Source of the DNA: Penelope pileata
Lineage: Eukaryota > Chordata > Aves > Galliformes > Cracidae
DNA: 64,000 bases
Assembly (NCBI GenBank): GCA_013396635.1
Contig: WBMW01001284.1
Span: forward strand, 62,001-126,000
Direction: 5' to 3'
Of this stretch, positions 12,793 to 24,506 are shown piece after piece. Below the pieces are notes generated by a model. That model was given only the letters and a program-made list of their open reading frames with translations. It ran no database searches and had not been told where the DNA came from. The translations under genes and the position numbers were made by a program. How positions within the stretch are numbered: the first letter of the stretch is position 1; every line of letters starts with the position of its first letter.

Positions 12793-15700
12793 TGCATTGA
12801 AAAATACATCTTCTACTCAGCTTTAAAGAGTAACGTACAAGGTAGTTGAACTTTTCCTCCTAGTCTGATTACAACTTTCTCTGACAACTGTCCAAGACAG
12901 ACCAGACAGCTCTTCCCCAAACACCAAGCCCCTGCTGCATTCTAGAAGCACATTTCCAGTTTCTTACTCTACAGTGACTCCCTCTGTATTTCCTTATGGA
13001 CTTCACAGATCTTTTGGTAAGACACTGACATGGGAACTCCGACTGCACAGAGCCTTCTCACGGGTGGTGGAGCACGTAGGTTTAGCTAGCTTTGTTACGG
13101 ACCCACATGCTAAAACCAGAACAACCTACCCCACCTCTGTCCCTCCAGTTCTGCTTTTCAGAAGTTGTTAAAAGGCAAAGTGGCCCTTTTTCTACTCCAG
13201 CTCAAGAACTTAAGGTCTTATAGCTCACTGCGAGCCACAGAAACTCAGTCATTCGTGCCATTTCTACATAGACCTGTATTATTATTAATTGTGTGGGTAG
13301 CTAAAAGTTTACATATTCAAGGTACATAAAATACTTGCTAGAAAACAATACCAGAGAAGACAAAACGGATCCCCAGCAACTACATTAAGACCAACAAATG
13401 TATAGCCATTGAGTATTTAAATAAGGCAACAACACAACCTCCTCCCCGTTTAGATGAAAGTCTTTAGTCTTCCTCGATGTAAGGACAGCTCTGAAGACTA
13501 TCTAAAAATGAATTTGCGAACAGAATAATTGATAAGACTCTCGGGTCCTTACTTCTGTGTGCTCACATAATGGCAATTAAAGCTAAGCACCTTTGAAAAG
13601 CCTCTAAAAACAAGCACATGGAAATCTAGAGAACCGATGAGTGGGGATTATGTATTAACCTAATGTTCATAATCATGCTCAGAAAGTTTGCTCTTTCAAA
13701 GCTTGAAACAGAAATGTTAATATTCTGAGGCAAATAAAAAACCTTAAGCTACTGCAAAAGGCAAATTTGGAATCAAGTATATAATAGGTAATAAAACTTC
13801 AAAGGACTCATCGTATACTGCAATTAAAATGCCAAAAACAGATTTCGAACTGCCTTGTCATTTCTAAGAAAACTTTTTCCCCCAGGTAAACAGCTAAACT
13901 CAGGTGAGCATCAGATTACTATTTATTTTAAGAAGAAACATACTCTCGTCTGCCCTGCAGTGAAAGGAGCACAGCATCGCAGACCGAAGTGGCAATCAAA
14001 GCCAGTTCCACCTCATCTAATCTCCTCCTTTAAGGATTCACACTATCAATCCCCTTCTCAGAAATCTTCAAGTATGAACAGCCAATGCAGAAGAATGAGT
14101 CACTGTACATAAGACAGTAACAACATGAAACTAGGAAAAAAATCCACCCCTCCTTATTTCCAGACAATTAACTGGGAATCTTTCATTTTTTGGAAGAAGA
14201 TGTCTGTCCACAGTGTGACCATAGATACAAGCCACAAATAGCTGCAGCCTCCAACAATTTCTGCTTAGCTTGCCTAGGAGAGGCAAAAAGCATCCCTGTG
14301 GAAGGCAGAACTTCTAGGATGGCTTCACAATGAGTCACCAAACAAGAAGGCGGCAGCGGGGCACTTACTGCCAGGTTTGACCATACACCTGCAGCCCTTA
14401 CTCTCATCACAATGACTGCCTGCTGCACAGTCCCCAGCATCATAACCAGAGTCAACGCACAGCCATGGACCCAGCTGGGTAAAACAATCCTCTCTGATTC
14501 CAGTCCCCAAGCCAGAGTCATTGAGGACGCATCCCTGCAGTCCTGGGTGATGGTTGTGCCCTAACAATAGGGATGGCTGCGGCACAAGGGCAGGTCCTGA
14601 GCACCAAGCTGGTATCACTCTGGCCTGCAAACAAAGCTAAAGGATGTTCTTTTGAACAACACAAAAATCACAACAGGGCAAATGAATATGAGGGGTAATT
14701 TTATAATGAAATCAATCTACATAAAATATAAACTGTGTATTATGGAACAAAGTGAATTAATGGAACAAAGCTATTTACATCAGCCTATGGGATTTTATTT
14801 AAGAGCTGTCCAAATAACAGTTGAACACCTTATTTGATGTAGGCACTTGTTATTTCCATTCAACATAGACTCAAAAACTGACTCTTCTGTAGCACAGAAC
14901 TGAAGAACTAGAAAAAAAATCCCAGGCACCATATCAAAAAACACTTTTTTTGGTGCCTTTAAGCTTTTTTTCTTTTTCCTCTTATGAAGGTTATTTCCAA
15001 ATCATCTTATACTTACGAAATTCTCAGTATGATAACATCCATTTATTCTCAGACAAGTTCAACTTTACCCCTTGTAGCCTGTCCAAAACATAATGAAATC
15101 AAGATGCTTTTGTTTTCATAAAGACTGAAATCTGAGCGTGACCATTTCCTTTCCTTCATTAGCAGAAAAATGCATGCACGGGACATAGGAGGAGAACCTA
15201 ATAATGCCTAGATTTGAGGAAAAACAAAAAACAAAACTAGGACAACAGGAACAATGAAGAAAACAAAAGTTAGAGAACTCTGTTCCTGTGGCCTGCCAGC
15301 ATCTCCCTCAGCATCTCTAACAGAGATGATGAGGACAATCTGCTGTGGCTCATCTCACTATCCTCAAAGTCATTGAGATCCTTCATTAAGACCAGGATTT
15401 TATTCCAGACACTGATAATCAACACCTTTTCTGCAGATGGCCTGACTTGAGGCTAAAGTTGATACTCTATCTCCACAAATGCCACTGCAGCCAGACAAAA
15501 AATTACACCAACAAAATACCTCAGTAGGACAAATCTGAAAGCAAAGCCCCCCACGGCCAGGCAAGGCATCCCCAACAGCCTCCAGAAACACTCCTTTCTG
15601 CTTCTGTTGTGAGGAGCAATGGTTTGTGAGCAGTCTCAGCCCCCCATGTGGGCAGGCAGGGCGTTTCAGAGGCTTTCAGCTCTGGCATCACCCATGTGCT

Positions 15701-17740
15701 CCTGGAAATCCCCGCCTTGCTTGGGGAGAGAAGAGGCCCCACCTGCAAAGCTGGGGCAGGACAAGGCTCACAGCTTCCTGAGGGAGGGGAGCCCCGCAGT
15801 GACACCACCCTGCAGACTCCCAGCACATCTGGATCTTGCTCCAGCTGTGCCACAGGCTGCTAGGCACTGCCCAGTCACCTGGAGCTCCCGGGTCCCCATC
15901 TGCTGAACTGGGGCAACCGCTTCATGGGAACTGACAAACCTCCCGAGAACAAATAACTTCCTAATCTTTCTATTTTCCCCTGGTCGTTACATCAATGCTC
16001 TTCTCATGAAAACAAAAATCCCAAAGCCCCCATGGTACAGCTTCACTGAAGGACCATATTGAAAATGCAAGGACTCCACTAACTTTAAAGAGCCAGAGCA
16101 GAAACATGAGTGTAAATGAGGCACGCACACTGCCAGTAGATAGAATACGTCAGCGGATACACACCAGCTGAGGAACTGATATAAGCATATGTTTAAATCT
16201 CAGAAGAGAGACCTAGACCAAAACAGAAAGAGAGGAGAAGCTGTTCTCTCTGTGAAATGGCACTGTGTAGGAAGAAAATGCTTTTTGCTGTGTTAAAACA
16301 TCTCAACATTCTCCCTTCCTGTTTTTCTTCTACTTTCAAAACAAGACTTCCACACAGATTGGTGGGAGCAGAATTTAATGTATTAAAGCATAAACAGTTT
16401 TCACCTCAGGAGCAGCAGCAGATCAATACATGCACTGTAGAACTGAGCCTGCAAAATTCCCTCAGACAAACTCCCGACTACGAGAACCAGCAGTTTGCCA
16501 GAGAAAGGCTATTGAAGCCTTTTATAGCAATTCAAGCTACAAAAGCATGTCCCTCCACACACGATCATCACAGCCTGGCATATCAAAGCACTTCATAAGC
16601 CTTGGTGCTCAGCATCTTTTTTTTTTTTTTTNCACTTTTTTTTTTTTTTTTTTTTTTTAAGCAATTATTGTTCTGAGGAGCAGCCCTTGGGCCATGTCCA
16701 AGAATAAGGGAACTTCTGCCATGGGATGTCTGGCACATTCCTCCTCTGCAGAGCGAGGCAATAAAACCAGCACGCGGGTGCATCCTGCAGCACTGCCACT
16801 TGCCCCAACCCAAGCTGTGCCCAGCAGCACGAAGCAGCAGCAGCCCTTCTGCTCAGGGCCTCCTGGGGTGCTTGGGGTGCCACTACGAGAGCCAACAGGC
16901 CTCTGGCTCTGTCAGCCACAGCCCCACAGAAAAAGGGGTTGGGTTCGAAAGCACCTTTAGTGGGTGAACCAAAGCCCCAGCTCTGGGGAGGTGACTGACG
17001 AAATTCCAGGCCGTATGTCTGTGTGGCTGCAAACACTGCCAACGGGTGTCACGTCCGCTCTGACACCTAAACCTCTCTTTGGCCCTGGATTAATGAATAC
17101 AACACCTGACAAGAGCAATTGAGGATTAATGGCCTGTAACCGCTTGGGCACCTCGCACTGTATAGGGTCAAGTACATTAACGTCAGGAGAGAAATAGTTT
17201 CTCCCAGCCCGGTGTTAGCGCTACAAGGACCCAACAAACTCGGGGACACAAGGCCCGGACACTGGGAGCCACCTCTTTGCCACAGTTCGGTGGTGGCCAA
17301 CCCCAGCCCAGCCAGTCCCCAGCGCCAGCCCCCCATGAAAGGGCACTCTCAGCTCCCCGCTGCCCACCAGGTAGGAAGGCCTCAGCCAGGCCGGGCCCAC
17401 ATCATCCCACTGCACTGAGATGGGACAGCAGCTCCAAGGCCCCACGGGCAGCAGGGACAGGCAGGCACAGGTCCCTCTGCCTCCAGCCAGAGCCAGGATG
17501 GAACCAGGCACGTCTTAGTACAAGAGAGGAAGAAGTAAGGGCCATCTTCCTGTTCTCATATACTGCATTTATATCGCAAAACCATTGTAACAACGGCAGA
17601 AACACACCCTTCACTCAGCTTTCCAAATTGAAGCTGTCTCCAGAGGGCTTGAGTCACCCTGCACCATGGCCAGGCTCCCAGGAGCACCCACACCAGCCTC
17701 CAAACTACCACACTCACACTTCAACTGTACAGATAAAGCA
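12793..17740. other. non-coding interval, no gene supported
   Basis: Mostly AT-leaning sequence with no recognised repeat. Poly(T) tracts with a single N sit at 16617-16658. On the minus strand near 14360-14480 an open frame translates to a Cys-rich stretch that ends at a GTAAGT donor (see findings), but no acceptor or homologue supports it firmly. Confidence 0.55.
16617..16658. repeat. poly(T) tract with an N at 16632
   Basis: Two T-runs separated by 'ncac'. The N and the interruption are typical of homopolymer sequencing error. On the minus strand it would be a poly(A) tail, but no retroposed body is recognised to its right. Confidence 0.85.
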
Positions 17741-17802
17741 GCACTTTTCCAATCTGGATCCCTACATGTATGCACTTTTCCAATCTGGATCCCTACATGT
17801 AA
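17741..17802. repeat. 31-bp tandem duplication, two units
   Basis: Two head-to-tail copies of a 31-bp unit beginning 'gcacttttccaatctggatc', at 17741-17771 and 17772-17802. They are identical except for the last base. Near-perfect identity implies a recent duplication (replication slippage), or possibly an assembly artefact. Confidence 0.95.
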
Positions 17803-20800
17803 CCCTGAATCAGGGTTAGCTGATTATTCCGCTGCTTTATCCTGGGGAAAAACAAACAAACAAACAGATAATCTGGAGATTAAACTGGAATGACTCTTTC
17901 TGAGAAATTGCTTTCTGGAACACATAGCAAAGTAAAAAGCAAAAAACCAACTATGTACCTTATACTGTTCCCAGAAGAAAAACAAATATCCCAGTTGCCC
18001 TTTGGAGAGTCTAATAAAAGTGCTGAGTAAATCTGTGACCACAAAACGCTGAGCCTCTTTTGAATCCCCCTCAGACAAACCTTTGGGGGCAGAAGTAATG
18101 TTTGTGAGACCAGTGTCCACACGCAACTTCTGGGGGCAGACAGGAGTACGTTACCACAAAAAGATGCTGTATTACACTGTGGTACACCTTCAGACAACAC
18201 CATAGTTTGCAATAGTTGAGAGAACTCTCTCGATCCCTCTATTCCCCAGTTTCTCACATGCAGGTGGAAGGAAGGATAACCCCACAGGGATGACATGGGA
18301 CAAGCACATGATGGCCTGCTCTGACATGACAGTAGCAGGAGCTACACAGTCCTGGACATCTCCCACACTTGGGATGTGCTCAGGGAGCGCGTTTGGGCCA
18401 TGGAGCTCACACAGGATTCAGAGGCCTTTCTGGCACGCATGGGTGGGACAATCAGCACCCCAGCTAGCACCAGCCAGGCTGCTGGTGGGCTTATCCATCA
18501 CCTCAGGACTTCATCTACACCAAATTGTAATTCAAAATGCCCCCAGACAGCCCTCACACCTGCTTCTGGGTCTCCTGCAGGGCCAGCAGTGGCCTCAGCT
18601 TTCCCACAGCATAACAGCCACCATCAGTGGTGGATCCTCCTTCCTTACTGCATCCAGCAGCATCCCCTACAGAGGATTCAGAAGGAGCTCAGGACATTTA
18701 TGATCTATAGGTATCAGCCCCTGAAACACTGCTATGGAACTCACTGGAGCCAATACACACTAGAGCACATCAGAGAATTGTGAAAAGCAGTAACCTGCAA
18801 ATGCACCTTTTGACCGTTTTTTCCATTTTAATCCTTTTATCCACGTGTCCACAGGGCACGCAGCACAGCCAAGCCCTGAACCTGGCAGTGCTTTAACATC
18901 ACCAGCGCTACAGCAAGGTTCACTGAGGCTGTGGGGCTCTGAAGCATGAAGCCAGCTCTGTCCAGCCAGGGAAAAGGAAAGAGACCAAGCCACCCCCAAG
19001 GACATCAGTCATTGATAACCCTTCTCTCCAGAAATACAGTATTGACGGTGTTTCACGTATTTCCTGGTTGGGAGATTACACACTGCTTTTTAAAAATAGA
19101 TGATTAGTAAGATATAAATGCCATAATGAAGATCAGAAAGAAATTCTTTCAAACATATATATATGCACACATTAGAACTGGAGTATTTTACCTTTCCACC
19201 AAAAAGCAATTGCTGCTGTCAAGTACACCCTTCTATTATAGCCACATGCTCTTTTTAAGAATAGCTAATCAGAAAAGCACACAGAGGTATTTAATCGTTT
19301 TTTTCTTTCTTTAATGACCTAATGTTTTGGTTTGCAACTGCTGCCAACTCACGCTGGGTGGAAATTTAGTACTGTCAGCATTTAATTATTATTTTATCAC
19401 AGATTTCTCTACCTTCCTACAGGGAAGAAATAGCTAGGAAAAAAAACACAGCAGCAAAGCACTTTTCCAGCCATAAGGCCCTGTCCTTGCCATTGAGCTG
19501 TACTGGAAGCAACCACTTCAGGACACTCACAAGCTGGTTCTGCAAGAGCCCATGGGGCCCCCAGCACACCCTGCAGCCGTGGGATGGGTGAAAGGAGGGC
19601 TGGTGGCCGAGGGGAGCTGGGAGGGGCAGCAGGCACCCACCCTGTCACTGCCTGGGCTGTGACACCCGCGGCCAAAACACCTGCCAAACGACCAAACGCA
19701 GAGCACCTGGGTTTCGGTGCATATCAGACCAGAAGCAACAATCAGACTGGTTCTTTTTTTTTCATGAAGAAAACTCAAACAGGCTGTGAGCTTCTAGGAG
19801 AAATCCAGGTCCCGTTGCACTGCCCACAGCCGCTCCCAGCCCCGGCATGCCGTGATGGAGCTGGGATGGGTGCATGCAGGGCCGCAGGCAGCCTGGCCAG
19901 CACTGCTCTCTGCTTCCTAAGGAAAGCAATATGTGGGGCTCAGCCCTCTCCAAAACCTGCAGAGAAGCAGGGCTGAAGCAAGCAGGGCTTGGGATGGGAC
20001 AGGACAGCGGGGGCGAGGAGAACGCGCATGGGTGCCCTCACCTTCCAGTGCAGAGGGGTACAGACAGGTATGCTTATTAAAGCATGTATTGGCCTGTGAT
20101 AGCAACCTATGGTAACGCCAAGAGGTTTGTCACCCAAAATAAGAGAGGCAGAAAAAAAGCTACTATTCCTGGAGCTGTGTCCATAGAAATGGCTTTTAAC
20201 CCTAACAGAGGACCCCACTGTGCAGGTGATTCCTTCCCTGAGAAACACAAGGGCTCGGCGTACACAGACCTCCACATACAGCAACACATTTAGAAGAGAA
20301 ATGTGTATGTAGAGGCACAAACAATGGAGGGCAGGAAGAGCAAGGTAACACTTCATTCCTCTGACAGCGAGGCAGGGCTCTCTCGAGGAACGAAGCACTG
20401 CTCTCCTCTACCTGGGAAAAGCAGCTGCGGGGCCTAGCACTCAGACAGCCGATGCAAGCAGACCTTCCTCCAGCACACAGGGACAGCCATGCCATCTGCT
20501 CAGCGCCAGCTCGGCTCACAGCGCGCTCAGTTCCTCACAAACCACCTTCCTGGAGCAAAGGGCACCTGCTGAAGCAGCCACATGCAGTTCCAGCACCGAG
20601 TAAAGGAGAGGGAAATGGCGCTGGTCACTGGGAGTATTTGAACGTCGCTCTGTTAGGCCGTGTGTTGCATCTGACAGAGCTGGCGAAGGAAATGAGAAGC
20701 GATAACTGATAGTGCCGTGATTAGATCAGCCACCTTGGGAAAGGTGCTGAAGCAGAGATATTTCACTAAAATAAGGAGAAACCTGGGAATAGATTTCTGG

Positions 20801-22552
20801 CAAGTGATCGCAAAGTAGATATGGCCAGAATTAGAAATGGATTTTGCAGGCAGATAAAACGTAATAGATAGAAGGTAGCTCAAAATGATATATCATGAGG
20901 CCCTACAGAGTGACGATAAAGTTTGTTCTCAGTTGTTTAACATACAGAGATCCTGGAAATACTTAACTTCCAAGTACACTTGCTGTGTTATTAACTTTAA
21001 TGTGCAGAAATAAAACAATGTTGCACTGAAGCTTTCTAGTAAAAAAGGAAGCTGTCTTCTCCCCAGCTACCCTCCCCTGGCTACAGAAGAGCTGAGTCCC
21101 TTTACACAAGATTGAGGTGGGACAGGCACCTCTTTTTGAGCTTCTGTCTTGAAGAAAGTTGTTTTAAAAATGAAGGATGACTACCAGCCATGGTAATTAA
21201 CACATTATAATAAATTCATTGCGTGCACTTCTTTAACAATGCTTCCTTCTGCAGCTCACAGGTGAGTCAGTTCTTTAGGCTAAAACTAAAGCACTTTAGG
21301 GAGAAAAGGTTAGCTTCATTAATAATCTGTTACTATGGCTTCAATCATCCTGCTGTCCAAGTCCATGCCTCCTCCTTAACTGTTACATTTAAGCATAAAG
21401 TCCACCAGCTTCCTGCAATTCTGTATAGCAAGAACAAGACCTGGTAAGTATGCGGCTGGGGAAAAGGCAGCTACCTGGGTTCGGTCACCAGACACTGGAG
21501 ATAACCAACACAAGACAGAAACCCATTGACATCTCCACTTGCTCCAACAGCCATCAGAATTGGAGATGAGTCCATGGGCTTATGGGTCTGCACATCAGTG
21601 GAGGCCAAAACACTGTGTCCAGAGGACTGAGCTAGCCCTTTGCTCCTGGCTTGACTGCCTGGTAGAACTGTTGAATTTTGCACGGAGAATTAATGGACTG
21701 CATGTTGTTCATAACAAGATATAGATTTCACAGTTACAGCAGCATAAATCCATGCTGCAATGTATCTGTGTGTATGAAGAGGTCGTCTCATCTGCTGGCT
21801 CCAAAGAGCCTCACGTGCATCACTCACACTGGCACATGGGAACACCGACATAAATCACCTTGCATATCAACAGAGAATGCGCTTGAGAGAGTGAGGGCGT
21901 CTGGGGAAGAGCAAAATACTGTTTATTATCCATTTGTATTCCAGCGGTAGGTAACCATTATCACTGTATCAATGATATCAGTGAGGCAACAAGTCCTGCA
22001 TTCATAAAATCAAATGCATTCACCACTGCATTCTATGGGAGGTTCCCAAAAATACACAAAAGGTGGACTTTAACCATGAATCACCTACCCTGATCAAATG
22101 CTGAGCTATGTGCTCAAGCAGAATTTTCATTGAAATCAGCTAAGAAAGGAAGAGTCGGTAGATTTTGGCATGAAGTGGGACAGGCTTCACTTTCTGCCAG
22201 CACTCGTGCCTGTGCTGGCACCAGAGGAACAGCTGGTTGGGTTTTGCTAAGTGCCACATGGCTGCCTTCAATGTCTGCGGAAGCCAAGCCGCTTCCCCAC
22301 TTACAGATGTGGCAGACCACCTTTTGGCACTTGGGCTGCAACTCCTGTTCCCTGGGTTTGGAAATAAAAGCTTGATTCCCAGTTCTACCATCTGGGAGTC
22401 TCCATCAAAACAAAGTTCCACTTTTACAGTAAAAGAAGCCATGGGCTGACTCCTGCTGCCTTTCTTGTCATCATTGTTTTGCCTGAGCAGGAGGTGGGAG
22501 GGCAGTTTCTGTCTATATTAATCAATATTCGTGTGGTTCCCTACCCATTCAT
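17803..22552. other. non-coding interval with a possible conserved block
   Basis: No gene is supported. A 138-codon minus-strand open frame (17880-18296) and a 137-codon plus-strand one (18290-18703) have no domain or family signature. The stretch 20640-20890 has the even, low-repeat texture often seen in conserved non-coding elements. This is an impression only. Confidence 0.5.
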
Positions 22553-23347
22553 TCATGTGCTGAAACTGTTTTTGACAGCATCAAATCTGCTGAACATAGG
22601 CAGGTTATCAGCAGCTGCTGAAGAAATGCCAATAATTCTATGTGTAACCTCCAAATTTCCTCCATGTTCATATGTAGCCAGCAGGCAACAGGAACTTGAA
22701 AGCAAGTGAAACATGAAAACAAGACAATTATATTGGTGTGGAAACTTGCATCCTGGAGAAATTTTTGCTCCCAACACTTGATTCAGGCTGTAGGCTTTTA
22801 GGGTCACGAAGAACACATCTCTTTTCCACACTACGCCTAAGTCAGAGCGGGGTGCTTGGGGTCCTCGCTGTCCTGCAGGCCCAGCTCTTACCCCCGACAC
22901 TGAGCAGTAACTGAGTAGTAAGACTATAAACAAATCAGAATGAAAATTACTATGGGAAAAAAAGCACTCCAGATTGCACGATGATTCCTGAGCTGCCCAC
23001 ATCACAGCACAAGCAGGCAGCCTCGTTTGCGCAGAAAGCAACTTGCACAGAAAGGCAAGAAGAAAGAAGACTGGCTGGAATAAACCGCGCACAGACGGTA
23101 CAGGGAGCAGGCAGAGTCCACCAGCGTGGGATGTAATGCTCCTGCGGAGGACGAGCAACTGGCTGAGGCTGATACTATTATCAGCAGCATAGCAATGGCC
23201 ATGAATTCCCTCGATGGAAGATAACACTGTCTTGCTGGTACAAAAAAAATAAGAAGCCTTCACTGCTGGCACTGAGAAATTATCTATCCCCTTGATAAGG
23301 GGTTCAAGGCCCACATAATTGCGTCTGGCCCTTTTCTCATTCAACAT
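22553..23347 (-). CDS. 264-codon open frame, function unknown, possibly chance
   Basis: One uninterrupted minus-strand frame runs from an ATG at 23347 to a TGA ending at 22553, with an in-frame TAA immediately before the ATG. In sequence of roughly 45% GC a frame this long is unlikely in any one place, although this window offers thousands of trials. The translation has hydrophobic patches near residues 85-110 (around 'LFQPVFFLLAFLCKLL') and 145-160 ('LFIVLLLSYCSV'), and several Cys residues. I recognise no domain, signal peptide or family. No polyadenylation signal was seen close downstream and no Kozak match stands out (taaATGt). Neighbouring DNA is non-coding. It could be a single-exon novel gene, an old retroposed sequence, or chance; I favour chance. 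Confidence 0.15.
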   Translation of the reverse strand: MLNEKRARRNYVGLEPLIKGIDNFSVPAVKASYFFCTSKTVLSSIEGIHGHCYAADNSISLSQLLVLRRSITSHAGGLCLLPVPSVRGLFQPVFFLLAFLCKLLSAQTRLPACAVMWAAQESSCNLECFFSHSNFHSDLFIVLLLSYCSVSGVRAGPAGQRGPQAPRSDLGVVWKRDVFFVTLKAYSLNQVLGAKISPGCKFPHQYNCLVFMFHLLSSSCCLLATYEHGGNLEVTHRIIGISSAAADNLPMFSRFDAVKNSFST

Positions 23348-23768
23348 TTACTAATCGTAGTAGGGATTATTCATGGCTCATGCCTCTCAAGAGCTCCATG
23401 TCACTCCCTTTCTCTTCTCAACTCCAAGTACTGTTTGGTAAGTTCATGCTATTCCAGCCTGACATTTTGCCCTACCATGGCACTACGAGACGCTGTCTTC
23501 TGGCCCTCCCTGTCCTGGTCTGGCTGCACCCCTCTCCTGGTTCCTGCTGCAGCCTCAGCCCTATTTTTCCCTCTCCTCACCCAGTGGATGATGTTGCTCA
23601 CTCCCATACCAGCCACTACTAAATATGCTTTCCTGTTGCTGACTCCTCTCCAGCCAAGCCCCTCTCCCAGCCTGTCCTGCTGACAGCCCTTGGCTGGGTG
23701 TCTCACTATCAGTTCAAACCCAGTGCAGCAGCACAGGACCTTTTGATCCTTCCTGCCAACACTCTTCA

Positions 23769-23813
23769 CTTCCCAAGTCTGAACAAACTTCCCACTTCTG
23801 AACAAACTTCCAC
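23769..23813. repeat. short imperfect duplication
   Basis: The phrase 'tctgaacaaacttcc' occurs twice about 24 bp apart within a pyrimidine-rich stretch, giving two imperfect units. Probably slippage. Confidence 0.6.
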
Positions 23814-24182
23814 TCTCCCTGTTGCTCAGGCCTATAACCTCCTCCAGTTGCTCTTTTTGGGATACTTCTGCACAGGCCTTCAGGTGGTGTAAATCAGAGT
23901 AATGCCACATACCTCAATAGCATCATACCAATTCACAGGAGAACCGCTTCTGCCCTGCTGCACCTAAAAGCAAATACATTGTTGGACAAATAAAACTCTC
24001 AGCCAGGTCTCTCAGCACCTCCTGCATTTATAACTGATCTTCTAACAGCCACACACTCCTTGACATACCACCTCCCGAAGCTCCCAGCTGGCCCTACATT
24101 CTTCACCAGCCACAACTCACTTTTCTGCTCAGACCTGAGCTGTGCTGGGGTTCTTGTGCCTTCTGAATACACCTGCCATAAT

Positions 24183-24425
24183 TTAGAACCATATAATCCC
24201 CTAAGTCAGAAAACAACTCTAGGATCATCAAAAGTCCAACCAACAACCTCACCCACTAAGTCTACCACTACACCATGTCCCTTAGTGCCACGTCCACATG
24301 TCTCCTCAACACTTACAGGGATGGGGACTCCCAATCCTTCCAGTACTTGACCAGCCTCTTTGTGAAGAGAATTCTTCTTGATATTCATCCTAAATCTCCC
24401 CAACGTAACGTGAGACCATTGATGT
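24183..24425 (-). mobile_element. CR1 LINE, 3' fragment
   Basis: The plus strand shows the reverse complement of a CR1 3' region. The element's 3' end lies at about 24183-24240, with 'gaaccatataat' and 'gatcatcaaaagtccaacc' as the complement of the usual 'ggttggactagatgatct' block. Then come 'cagggatggggactcccaat' and 'gaattcttcttgatattcat', the complements of the conserved 'catccctggag' and 'ttaggaagaaattctt' segments. It ends around 'gagaccattgatg'. The copy is 5'-truncated and moderately diverged (older than the 60.4-kb copy), with no coding capacity left. Confidence 0.82.
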
Positions 24426-24490
24426 GCTAACAGGATTTAACTGGCAGTAACAAATCAGGCACTGATCCAGAGGTTTATTTTATGCTTTAA

Positions 24491-24506
24491 AACACACACA
24501 CACACA
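24491..24506. repeat. (CA)n microsatellite, short
   Basis: About 8 AC/CA units following 'ttta'. Confidence 0.9.

Noticed and set aside
16936..16950. tRNA B-box-like GGGTTCGAAAGC
   Set aside because: No A box upstream at tRNA or tRNA-SINE spacing, and no stem pairing.
17277..17819. 180-codon plus-strand frame
   Set aside because: Pro/Ser-rich low-complexity translation that ends inside a tandem duplication. No family signature.
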